A DNA stretch of 64,000 nt from Maribacter sp. HTCC2170 (GTDB taxonomy: Bacteria; Bacteroidota; Bacteroidia; Flavobacteriales; Flavobacteriaceae): contig NC_014472.1 in assembly GCF_000153165.2 (NCBI RefSeq), positions 1,237,501 through 1,301,500 of the forward strand. Direction: 5' to 3'. The position numbers were made by a program, and so were the translations under genes. The notes under the pieces were generated by a model, which was given only the letters and a program-made list of their open reading frames with translations, made no database searches and was not told the DNA's origin. Of the stretch, positions 19,687-27,910 are shown piece by piece. Each line of letters starts with the position of its first letter. The first letter of the stretch is position 1.

Positions 19687-20181
19687 ATGAAATCAATTTT
19701 TATTTTACTTTTCTGTTTTTCAATTAGTTGTAATGCCCAAAACACCTTAAAACTTGCTAAGGGAGAGGAATCTCCAAAAGCTACTTTGGAGGATGTCTCA
19801 TGGATTTCCGGCCATTGGAAAGGCGAAGCCTTTGGAGGAATAGCTGAAGAAATATGGAGTCCGCCACTGGGAGATTCTATGATGTTTGTTTTTAAGTTAG
19901 TAGCAGATGGCAAGGTTCAATTCTATGAAATTGGTCATATTCAACAAACAGAACGAACCTTAATATTACAACTAAAACATTTTCATGGTTCATTAAAGGG
20001 TTGGGAAGAGAAAGATGACACAGTCGATTTTAAACTAGTAAAAATAGAAGACAATAGAGCTTACTTTGAAGGTTTTACGGTTGAAAAAATAAGTGCCAAC
20101 GAAATTAACATGTACGTGGTCATTGGCCATGAAGATGGGACATCTGAAGAAGCGAAATTCAATTATAAAAGAGTTGAGTAA
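19687..20181 (+). CDS. DUF6265-like exported protein
   Basis: The 164-aa protein has an N-terminal signal (ILLFCFSISCNAQ), either a lipoprotein or a simple signal peptide. The mature domain reads WISGHWKGEAFGGIAEEIWS...MMFVFKLVADGKVQFYEIG, matching the lipocalin-like DUF6265 family of unknown function. The ATG at 19687 begins the signal peptide directly; the ATG at 19663 would add eight unlikely residues. The Zn-ribbon gene starts 2 bp after its stop. Confidence 0.75.
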   Translation: MKSIFILLFCFSISCNAQNTLKLAKGEESPKATLEDVSWISGHWKGEAFGGIAEEIWSPPLGDSMMFVFKLVADGKVQFYEIGHIQQTERTLILQLKHFHGSLKGWEEKDDTVDFKLVKIEDNRAYFEGFTVEKISANEINMYVVIGHEDGTSEEAKFNYKRVE

Positions 20182-20182
20182 A

Positions 20183-20533
20183 ATGGAAAGAAAGTGTCTG
20201 GAATGTGGTGCAGAAATAAGAGGGCGTGTTGATAAAAAATACTGCTCAGACCATTGTAGAAACGCTTATAACAACAAAGTAAATAAAGACAGTAAAAACC
20301 TAATAAGAAACATCAACAATCGTTTACGAAAGAATTATAGAGTATTGGATAGTTTTCCTCTAAAAGAAGGAAAAACGAAAACAACGAGAACACGTTTAAT
20401 GAATAAAGGTTTCGATTTTGAATTTATAACCAACCTCTACACCACTAAAAAGGGAACCACCTATTATTTTGTTTATGATTTAGGTTATTTGCCTTTGGAC
20501 AATGATTATTATATGATTGTAAAGCGCGAGTAA
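20183..20533 (+). CDS. Small zinc-ribbon protein
   Basis: The 116-aa cytoplasmic protein has four Cys arranged C5-x2-C8-x12-C21-x3-C25 (KCLECGAE...YCSDHCRNAYNN), a zinc-binding knuckle resembling the treble-clef type in DNA- or RNA-associated proteins. The rest is basic and helical, then beta-rich (FEFITNLYTTKKGTTYYFVYDLGY). The ATG at 20183 puts the Cys knuckle at the N-terminus; the earlier in-frame ATG at 20093 lies inside the upstream gene. It is probably co-expressed with that gene; function unknown. Confidence 0.75.
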   Translation: MERKCLECGAEIRGRVDKKYCSDHCRNAYNNKVNKDSKNLIRNINNRLRKNYRVLDSFPLKEGKTKTTRTRLMNKGFDFEFITNLYTTKKGTTYYFVYDLGYLPLDNDYYMIVKRE

Positions 20534-20539
20534 GGCATT

Positions 20540-21004
20540 TTATTTCCAATTCTGCCCGCTGAGTTTTAGCGCAGCAATAACAACATCTTTTCGACTTATT
20601 TGGCCAACTAAAAGTCCATCTTTCATCACAGGCAATCTTCTTCTGTTATGTTTGTCAAAGATTCCGGCCGCATCAAAAATCGAAATATCATGGGGAATGG
20701 TCTCAACTCCTTTGGTCATGTATTTTTCAACACTTTTGTCCAATATAGGTTGATTGAAATAGCGGCTTTCAGAAATCTGTTTCATACAATCCGCCTCAGA
20801 AATAATTCCAACCAAGAACCCATTGTCATCCAATACCGGACCACCGGAAATATGATGCTTGGCAAACTGCTCCATTACCTCCAAAATTGATTGTTCGGGG
20901 GCAAAAGTCACCAATTTGGTGCTCATATAATCAGATACTAAAATCGGCGCATCAAACTCCTTCTTTGCTGCCTTTCTGAAACCTTGAAAACTTTTGATTC
21001 CCAT
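20540..21004 (-). CDS. CBS-domain pair protein
   Basis: The 154-aa soluble protein consists of two CBS domains: VSDYMSTKLVTFAPEQSI to LVGIISEADC (residues ~22-75) and VEKYMTKGVETIPHDISI to LVGQISRKDV (~90-145). Such pairs bind adenine nucleotides and act as energy sensors. The start at 21004 (MGIKSFQGFRK) is chosen because the longer frame to 21112 adds a hydrophobic stretch not found in the family. It is convergent with the zinc-ribbon gene (6-bp gap) and divergent from the M28 peptidase gene. Confidence 0.9.
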   Translation of the reverse strand: MGIKSFQGFRKAAKKEFDAPILVSDYMSTKLVTFAPEQSILEVMEQFAKHHISGGPVLDDNGFLVGIISEADCMKQISESRYFNQPILDKSVEKYMTKGVETIPHDISIFDAAGIFDKHNRRRLPVMKDGLLVGQISRKDVVIAALKLSGQNWK

Positions 21005-21121
21005 ATAATTTGAATTTAGGTTGATTACTAAAGATAGAAAAATTAATCGAAATTCATAAAATACTCGATGTAACGCCATGTCATATAAGAATTTTATACT
21101 TTTAAGGCACAAGCAATTTCT

Positions 21122-23407
21122 ATGAAACGATTTACAAAAATCACCACTTTACTTCTTATAATTCTTGCCATTTATTGGAGTTTTCAGGCATCAATGCCAA
21201 CCTATGAATCAGGTAAAAACAGTCCCGAGAATGAGTTCTCTACCGATAGGGCCTTAAGTCATGTAAAAACCATGTCTCAAAAACCCCATGGCGTAGGATT
21301 CCCTGCTCATGCTGAGGTTAGGTCATACATTATTTCCCAATTAGAATCTATGGGGTTGGAAACCTCGCTTCAAGAAGGATATACGGCGGGTGATTGGGGT
21401 AATTTGAGTAAGGTAATCAATATTCTTGCTCGAATAAAAGGTTCTGAAAAAGGTAAGGCCTTGTTATTGCTTTCGCATTATGATAGTAGTCCACATTCAT
21501 CTTTAGGCGCCAGTGATGCAGGGAGTGGAGTTGCCACAATTTTGGAAGGCATAAGAGCATTTCTATCAGAAAACAAACAACCCAAAAACGATATTATTAT
21601 CCTCATAACCGATGCAGAGGAACTTGGGTTGAATGGAGCAGATCTTTTTGTAAACAAACATCCTTGGGCAGAGGAAGTTGGGCTCACATTGAACTTTGAA
21701 GCTCGCGGAAGCGGTGGCCCAAGTTACATGCTGGTTGAAACGAACCGCGGTAATGGCAAGCTCATTGAGGAATTCACAAAAGCAAATCCTGAATTCCCAG
21801 TTGCCAATTCATTGGTATACAGTATTTACAAAATGCTCCCGAATGATACCGATCTTACGGTTTTTAGGGAGGACGGTGATATAGAAGGGTTTAATTTCGC
21901 CTTTATTGATGACCATTATGATTATCATACCGTTCGGGATAGTTACGAAAGATTAAATCAAAATACATTAGCACATCAAGGTAGTTATTTGATGTCTACG
22001 CTATCCTATTTTGCCAATTCAGACTTGAATAGTTTAAAAAGCTTGGATGATTCTATCTACTTCAATGTGCCGTTCTTTAAACTAGTCTCGTATCCTTTTG
22101 AATGGATCTGGCCTATGTTCGGTCTTGCCGTACTCTTTTTCATTGTTTTAATAGCGATTGGGTTTAAAAAGAACATTTTGAAGTCAAAAGATATTGCTAA
22201 AGGGTTTATTCCCCCGCTCATCGCCTTAGTCATTAATGGAGTTGTAGGATATTATAGTTGGTCTGTCTTAAAATGGGTCTATCCCGAATACAAAGATATT
22301 CTTCATGGTTTTACATATAATGGGCATATGTATATATTGGTATTTGTTGTGTTTGCGGTTGCCACCTGTTTTTGGTCGTATCATAAATTCAATAAAGTAG
22401 ATACTCCCAATTTGTTGGTGGCTCCTATTTTTTTATGGTTGGTAATCTGTGGTTTGGTATCATACTATTTACAAGGCGCAAGTTTTTTCATTGTTCCTGT
22501 GTTTGCCCTACTCGCCTCATTCATGGTGGTTATTAACCAGAAAGAACCGAGTGCGTATTTACTATTTCTATTGGCGATACCGGCGCTATGGATTTATTCC
22601 CCTTTCATAAAAATGTTCCCGATTGGCTTAGGTTTAAAAATGATGGTAGCCGCTACCCTATTGACATCATTAACATTTTTATTACTTCTCCCAATATTTG
22701 GGTATTATAAAAACAAACAGAGATTGGCTTTTCTTGGGTTTGCCCTATTTTTTGGGTTTATGATTTCTGCCCACTTTAAGTCAGACTTCGACAAAGAAAA
22801 TGCAAAACCAAATAGTTTGCTTTATGTGTTGGATGTAAATGAGCAAACAGCGCAATGGGCAACTTATGAGCACGTAGTTTCTAATTGGACGGCTCAATAT
22901 ATTGGTCCCGACCGTACCAAACCTCAAAGACTTTCAGATAAAACCATCAGCAGCAAATATTCTTCAGGGTTTACATATGTCACTAAAGCTCCTTTAAAAG
23001 AAATATTACCTCCAAAAATTGATACTTCTCGGGATACTATTATTGGAAATCAGCGACATTTGGAAATCTGCATTAGTCCACAAAGAAATGTAAATAGACT
23101 TGAGGTGTTTACCAATGATATTAAGATGGGCAAAGCAAGCGTAAATGGAATTCAACTTTCAGAGCACTACCTTAAAAATAGAAGAAGAGGTAAATTGATT
23201 ACCCACTATGTAAGCAACAATGATTTCACTGAATTAAATCTCGTTTTCCCAAAAGATGTTAAATTGAAGTTGACCATTTATGAGGCCTCCAATGACCTTT
23301 TAAGCAACCCACAATTTTCTGTTCCTGAAAGACCTGAAGACAATATACCGATGCCTTTTGTGTTAAACGATGCAATATTGACCACCAAAACATTGACTTT
23401 TGAATAA
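21122..23407 (+). CDS. M28-family membrane metallopeptidase
   Basis: The 761-aa protein has an N-terminal transmembrane helix, an M28 zinc peptidase domain (residues ~40-310), then about eight transmembrane helices (~355-560) and a C-terminal extracytoplasmic beta domain. Metal ligands are readable: His119 (LSHYDS), Asp132 (ASDAGSG), Glu166/Glu167 (TDAEELGLNG), Glu193 (NFEARG) and a late His (DHYDYHTVRDSYE). The layout resembles eukaryotic ERMP1/Fxna. It probably trims peptides in the periplasm. Its 3' end overlaps the next gene by 8 bp. Confidence 0.9.
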   Translation: MKRFTKITTLLLIILAIYWSFQASMPTYESGKNSPENEFSTDRALSHVKTMSQKPHGVGFPAHAEVRSYIISQLESMGLETSLQEGYTAGDWGNLSKVINILARIKGSEKGKALLLLSHYDSSPHSSLGASDAGSGVATILEGIRAFLSENKQPKNDIIILITDAEELGLNGADLFVNKHPWAEEVGLTLNFEARGSGGPSYMLVETNRGNGKLIEEFTKANPEFPVANSLVYSIYKMLPNDTDLTVFREDGDIEGFNFAFIDDHYDYHTVRDSYERLNQNTLAHQGSYLMSTLSYFANSDLNSLKSLDDSIYFNVPFFKLVSYPFEWIWPMFGLAVLFFIVLIAIGFKKNILKSKDIAKGFIPPLIALVINGVVGYYSWSVLKWVYPEYKDILHGFTYNGHMYILVFVVFAVATCFWSYHKFNKVDTPNLLVAPIFLWLVICGLVSYYLQGASFFIVPVFALLASFMVVINQKEPSAYLLFLLAIPALWIYSPFIKMFPIGLGLKMMVAATLLTSLTFLLLLPIFGYYKNKQRLAFLGFALFFGFMISAHFKSDFDKENAKPNSLLYVLDVNEQTAQWATYEHVVSNWTAQYIGPDRTKPQRLSDKTISSKYSSGFTYVTKAPLKEILPPKIDTSRDTIIGNQRHLEICISPQRNVNRLEVFTNDIKMGKASVNGIQLSEHYLKNRRRGKLITHYVSNNDFTELNLVFPKDVKLKLTIYEASNDLLSNPQFSVPERPEDNIPMPFVLNDAILTTKTLTFE

Positions 23408-24203
23408 GGCCATAGCCGTTATGGGTTGTGGTTGGCTGGGACTTCCCCTGGGCAAACGGTTGGTTGATGAAGGTTATTTGGTACATGGTTCAACTACATC
23501 AGAGAGTAAAATCGACAAGCTTTCAAAAACAGGTATCAAACCTTTTGTAATAGACCTTTCAGAAAACATCATCAAAGGGCCTATAAGTCAATTTCTAACC
23601 AATGTCGGTGTGCTAATAATCAATATACCACCAAAATTACGTGGAGAACATGTTGAAAATTATGTGTCAAAAATGGAATTGGTTCTTGAAGTTCTTTATA
23701 AGTCGGCCGTGACCAAAGTCATTTTTGTGAGTAGCACTTCCGTCTATGGTGAAGTTTCAGGTGAAGTTACCGAAGATACAGTCCCGCAACCGATTACCGA
23801 ATCTGGAAGACAATTGTTGGCTTCAGAAAATTTGTTTAAATCAAGCACTAGATTTAAAACAACTATTATCAGGTTTGGAGGATTGATTGGCCCCAATAGG
23901 CACCCCATTAATACGCTTGCTGGCAGAAAAGGTTTAAAAAACGGGAATTATCCGGTTAATTTAGTCCATTTAGATGATTGCATTGAAATTATGGTTTCCA
24001 CTATTAAAAAAGGTTGGTGGGGAGAACTTTTCAATGCTGTTTACCCATTATACAGTTCAAAAATCGATTATTATTTAAAAGAGAGCTCCAAAAGAGGGTT
24101 GATTTCCCCTGAATTTGAACGAAACGTCACAAAATTTGGAAAAGAAATCATATCAAATAGGTTAATACATGTTAAAAAGTACGTTTTTAAGACTACTATT
24201 TGA
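23400..24203 (+). CDS. SDR-family NAD(P)-binding oxidoreductase/epimerase (YeeZ-like)
   Basis: The 267-aa protein has a Rossmann start (AIAVMGCGWLGLPLGKRL) and the extended-SDR run FVSSTSVYGEVSGEVTED and RFGGLIGPNRHP. It lacks a clear YxxxK, as is usual for the atypical YeeZ subgroup. The start is a TTG at 23400 overlapping the M28 gene; it is preferred because the next ATG (residue 8) would cut off the first beta-strand. Substrate unknown. Translational coupling to the upstream peptidase is likely. Confidence 0.8.
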   Translation: MNKAIAVMGCGWLGLPLGKRLVDEGYLVHGSTTSESKIDKLSKTGIKPFVIDLSENIIKGPISQFLTNVGVLIINIPPKLRGEHVENYVSKMELVLEVLYKSAVTKVIFVSSTSVYGEVSGEVTEDTVPQPITESGRQLLASENLFKSSTRFKTTIIRFGGLIGPNRHPINTLAGRKGLKNGNYPVNLVHLDDCIEIMVSTIKKGWWGELFNAVYPLYSSKIDYYLKESSKRGLISPEFERNVTKFGKEIISNRLIHVKKYVFKTTI

Positions 24204-24331
24204 AGTTACTTCACAACAGCATCCTTAGTTTTCACAACAAAAGCCCCTGATTTTTGTTAATTATATCCTTGATTATAAACACCTTATCGATGAAATACAT
24301 AACTTTATTTAAACATTAAAAATCGATTGCC

Positions 24332-24706
24332 ATGGAAAATTCAACATTAAAAATGAAAATCACCTCGGAAATTGAAAGTTTAATTTCCAAGAGTTGTGCC
24401 AACCAACAAGCGACCGACAAATTTAAGAGCCTTCATGTAGCACTTTTGAAAAAGTACTACAATGCAGCCGATGTTTCAATAGACTATCATAGGAAAAGAG
24501 TTGAAATGGATATTGTAATGGATGATACTGAGTATGACCCAAAAAAGGTAAATACGTACATCCCAACGTTACATGCCAATTTAATCTTCAAAAATTTAAA
24601 GGATTTCTTAAAATCCTGTATCGAAAAGGATACTAAAAGCCTTGGATTCTATGCAAGTCTGTTAAGAACGTTTACACAAAAAGACGTTACACTGACAGTG
24701 GCATAA
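24332..24706 (+). CDS. Conserved-looking protein of unknown function
   Basis: The 124-aa protein has no signal or transmembrane segment. It is helical (MKITSEIESLISKSCANQQA) with a central beta segment (VSIDYHRKRVEMDIVMDDTE). No family is recognised. It is monocistronic, with a strong terminator 20 bp after the stop. Confidence 0.65.
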   Translation: MENSTLKMKITSEIESLISKSCANQQATDKFKSLHVALLKKYYNAADVSIDYHRKRVEMDIVMDDTEYDPKKVNTYIPTLHANLIFKNLKDFLKSCIEKDTKSLGFYASLLRTFTQKDVTLTVA

Positions 24707-24725
24707 GTTCAATACCACTACTATC

Positions 24726-24757
24726 AAAAAAGGGCTGCCATGGGCAGCCCTTTTTTT
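24726..24757 (+). terminator. Rho-independent terminator
   Basis: GGGCTGCC (24732-24739) and GGCAGCCC (24743-24750) pair around a short loop and are followed by TTTTTTT; an A run precedes the stem. It lies 20 bp after the 124-aa gene. Confidence 0.93.
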
Positions 24758-24843
24758 ATTTGCATTTAAGGTTTTCATTAACAGCTTTCTAAAAATATAA
24801 TTTATAGATTAGCGCACCAAAATAGTAATTAATAAAAAGTAAA

Positions 24844-25545
24844 ATGAGAAAGTTTGTATTTGTAGTCCTTTTTTCGCTTAGTTATGTAGTAAGCGCGCAG
24901 TCTAATGCTGAATTAATTAAGCACTATGAAGCTTTTTACAATCAAATGAGATTACAGGCCGATGTTGATGGAATGATCAACGCAATAACTCATTTAAATG
25001 TTCTTTCACCTTCAGACGCTAGAAAAGATACCCTTGCCTATATCTATGCTGAAAGCAACAAGCATATGCAAGCCTTGAACACAATAGGTGTTGACAAAAA
25101 CGAATCAGATTCTGATTTAGCGGTACAGGTAAAGGCTATTTCTTTAAAAGCAATCAGCCAGCCAAAGAGAGCCATTGAACAATTTGAAATATTGAACAAA
25201 AGAACTCCAAATGCATATTTGGCCTACGAGCTAGCAGATTTAAAAATCCAGACTGGTGACAATGCCGGAGCAATGACAAACATAGAATATGGCATTGCCA
25301 ACGCAACTGATGAAATGAAGTATGCCTTCTATGAAAGACAACAACCTTACCAGGCTGCTTTAAAGGCTGCTTTTACGCATTTAAAGGCACTGGCGATTTT
25401 TAATCAGGATAAGACAAAAATCGATGATGCAATAGGACTCATCAATGAAGCTTTGAAGATTGACCCCAGTTTTAATCTCGCAAGTTTAAGCAGACAGGCA
25501 CTGGAAAATAGGAAAGCACAACCTGAGGCAGAAAAAAACGAATAA
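24844..25545 (+). CDS. Exported TPR-like helical repeat protein
   Basis: The 233-aa protein has a signal peptide (MRKFVFVVLFSLSYVVSAQ). The mature part is a series of helix pairs with TPR-like character (AISQPKRAIEQFEILNKRTP, AYELADLKIQTGDNAGAMTNI, AIGLINEALKIDPSFNLASL). Such proteins scaffold envelope complexes; no specific role is visible. It converges with the DUF2652 gene across a 2-bp gap. A weak AT-rich hairpin (AATAAT-CTCA-ATTATT, 25541-25556) between the two stop codons could end both transcripts. Confidence 0.8.
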   Translation: MRKFVFVVLFSLSYVVSAQSNAELIKHYEAFYNQMRLQADVDGMINAITHLNVLSPSDARKDTLAYIYAESNKHMQALNTIGVDKNESDSDLAVQVKAISLKAISQPKRAIEQFEILNKRTPNAYLAYELADLKIQTGDNAGAMTNIEYGIANATDEMKYAFYERQQPYQAALKAAFTHLKALAIFNQDKTKIDDAIGLINEALKIDPSFNLASLSRQALENRKAQPEAEKNE

Positions 25546-25547
25546 TC

Positions 25548-26630
25548 TCAATTATTTTTTTCCGAGACAAACTTATAGAGGCCATTGACTGCCTTTAAAG
25601 TATTCTTTTTAAATATTTTGCTAATTACCAAGGTATAAACCAGTTCTTTGAACCAAGAATTAGCGTTCCAATACACTTCTACTTTCAGCATACATTCATT
25701 TCCGGATAATGGAGTGATATTGTAAAATTGATATACTTCTTTTATCAGAGGTGCACTACCAGTTAATTCACCATATACCAATTTACCGGGCTCGACATCC
25801 TTTGTAACTGCAACAAAATCAAGTTGCTTCCCATTGATTACACATACATGTTCAGAACCCAGACGTGTAACTTCATTTTCATTGTACTTAAATTCATCTA
25901 CCCCTTCGGTCCAATAATGTCGATATTTATAGTTGGTTAAAAACTCCAATAACCCAGCCGCCGAAATTGGAAATTTCCGTTCCATTTCTATCTTGGGCGG
26001 ACTATCCAGAGTTACCTTTTTGGCTTGAGTGAATGAACTTAAATTCAATTTTTCACTATCAATGAACGAATAGATATATTCAACTTTCCGCCCGTCATAA
26101 GTGTCCTCACCTTCTTTGAACCTATAAGCCTTACTATAATAATAAATTGGCAGCCCTATATCCTTGGCAAGTTCTTTACTTATTAAGGCGTAATTATCAC
26201 TATCTATAGAATTTTTAAGCAATCTATGTGCTTCTATGACCTGCTGACCAAATGGTTTTCTATTTCCTTGAACATGAATAAACTGTAACTCGCCAGAATG
26301 CGCAACAATCTTCAAATCCAATTTATGGGCAGTAGCACACGCATTACAAGGACAGATTCGGTTCTTTTCCAATAACTTAAGATGCCCATAGAAGGCGGTG
26401 AACATCGCATCCATTTGTGCCAATAAACGTTCTTGGGAGGTAAGCTCTTCTTCTTTGTAAAAGAATAGGGCATCACCCTCAACTTCAGCAAGCTGTAAAT
26501 CTTGGGTATTAGCACTTATTAACACCTCAAGTAATTCTGCAATCACATGCTGACTATGTTCAACCTCGGTGGTCTGTACAAACTCAGTAAAGCCAGAAAT
26601 GTCAGGAATAAACAAAAGGGATTTAGCCAT
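25548..26630 (-). CDS. DUF2652 cyclase-like protein with START/SRPBCC-like C-terminus
   Basis: The 360-aa cytoplasmic protein has an N-terminal DUF2652 region resembling class III nucleotidyl cyclases: FIPDISGFTEF with Asp10 and EVEGDALFFY with Asp53 occupy the positions of the two metal-binding Asp residues. A CPCNACATA cysteine cluster follows. Residues ~215-355 resemble an SRPBCC/START lipid-binding fold (KFPISAAGLLEFLTNYKYRHYW...). The ATG at 26630 (MAKSLLFIPD) is chosen over the one at 26687. Cyclase activity is unproven. It lies 72 bp downstream of the PLP gene on the same strand. Confidence 0.8.
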   Translation of the reverse strand: MAKSLLFIPDISGFTEFVQTTEVEHSQHVIAELLEVLISANTQDLQLAEVEGDALFFYKEEELTSQERLLAQMDAMFTAFYGHLKLLEKNRICPCNACATAHKLDLKIVAHSGELQFIHVQGNRKPFGQQVIEAHRLLKNSIDSDNYALISKELAKDIGLPIYYYSKAYRFKEGEDTYDGRKVEYIYSFIDSEKLNLSSFTQAKKVTLDSPPKIEMERKFPISAAGLLEFLTNYKYRHYWTEGVDEFKYNENEVTRLGSEHVCVINGKQLDFVAVTKDVEPGKLVYGELTGSAPLIKEVYQFYNITPLSGNECMLKVEVYWNANSWFKELVYTLVISKIFKKNTLKAVNGLYKFVSEKNN

Positions 26631-26702
26631 AACGTAATAATTGATTTTAAATAGCCAATTGGTCGTTAAAAAAACAGAACCAATCAAATGAAATCCAATT
26701 AA

Positions 26703-27893
26703 TCACTTTATTAGATCCAAAGAATCTTTAAGGTCAGTAATTAAATCATCAACATGTTCTAATCCAACTGAAATTCTTATATCACCTAATGAAATCCCCA
26801 TGTTCTTGAATTGTTTTTCATCTAATTCCTTCAAATAACTAATAGCAGGAACAAATACCAGACTTTCATGTCCTCCCCAACTAACCCCAATTTGAAAAAC
26901 ACTTAATCTATTAACGAAAGATTTTATCTCCACAAGATTTTCAGTTTTTAAATTGAAAGACATTAGGCCAGTGCTACCAGTCATTTGTTTCTTGTATAGC
27001 TCACCTTGCGGAAAACTGTTAAGTCCAGGGTATCTAACAAATTCAATCTGGGAATGTCCTTCTAAGAATTCAGCAATTGCCATTGCATTTGATTGATGCC
27101 TTTTTACACGCATAGTCAGTGTTCTTAAACTACGTAACAATAACCAAGCTTCCATCGGAGCGGTTTTCGCACCTAACAATTCGTATTCATTGTGAAAAAT
27201 GGAATCAACTTCTTTTTGCGCTCCTATTACTACACCCCCAATTAAATCACTATGACCTCCAAGGTATTTTGTAAAGGAATGTACTTCTAAGTCTATCCCC
27301 ATATCCAAGGGTTTCTGAAAAATTGGAGTTGCCAAGGTATTATCAATCATCGTCTTTATCCCTTTTGATCTGGCCAAATTAGCAATTGCTTCAATGTCCT
27401 GTAGACTAAAAACGGCCGTCGATGGACTCTCAAGATAGATGAGTGCAGTATTCTCCCTTATTGCATCTTCAAAATCTTCAATATGCTCACCAGAAACAAA
27501 GGTTGTTTCAATATTCATCTTTTTTGATAAATAACTCTTTAACAAATTACTCGCCGGACCATATAAATTCTTAATGGCGACAACATGGTCATTCGGCCGA
27601 AGAAAATGCAAACAAGAGGCTGTAATAGCGGCCATTCCTGAAGGAAAAAGTTGAGCTTTTTCACCATTGGCCAATAAAGCAATTTTTTCTTCAACCAGTT
27701 TAACCGTTGGGTTTTTCCCTCTAGAATAAATAAAATGTTCAGATCTATTATCAAATGCTTTGTCTATAGCTTCCCAATCCTTAAAACTAAATAATGAGTT
27801 TTGAAAAATTGGTGGTACGATTGCTCCATGATAGGCTGCCCTATCCTCTGCATGATGCATCATTAGAGTATCCAGTTTTCGTTTCTTGCTCAT
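26703..27893 (-). CDS. Cys/Met-metabolism PLP enzyme (cystathionine gamma-synthase/lyase family)
   Basis: The 396-aa fold-type I PLP enzyme has the PLP lysine in SFTKYLGGHSDLIGG (Lys209), the cofactor Asp in MIDNTLATP, and PSGMAAITA for phosphate binding. Members do gamma-synthase, beta-lyase or gamma-lyase chemistry on cystathionine, homoserine esters or methionine; the sequence alone does not decide between them. It is followed downstream by the DUF2652 gene and preceded 17 bp upstream by an NhaC antiporter, so antiporter and PLP enzyme are likely co-transcribed. Confidence 0.9.
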   Translation of the reverse strand: MSKKRKLDTLMMHHAEDRAAYHGAIVPPIFQNSLFSFKDWEAIDKAFDNRSEHFIYSRGKNPTVKLVEEKIALLANGEKAQLFPSGMAAITASCLHFLRPNDHVVAIKNLYGPASNLLKSYLSKKMNIETTFVSGEHIEDFEDAIRENTALIYLESPSTAVFSLQDIEAIANLARSKGIKTMIDNTLATPIFQKPLDMGIDLEVHSFTKYLGGHSDLIGGVVIGAQKEVDSIFHNEYELLGAKTAPMEAWLLLRSLRTLTMRVKRHQSNAMAIAEFLEGHSQIEFVRYPGLNSFPQGELYKKQMTGSTGLMSFNLKTENLVEIKSFVNRLSVFQIGVSWGGHESLVFVPAISYLKELDEKQFKNMGISLGDIRISVGLEHVDDLITDLKDSLDLIK

Positions 27894-27910
27894 TTTATCT
27901 AAATGTTATT

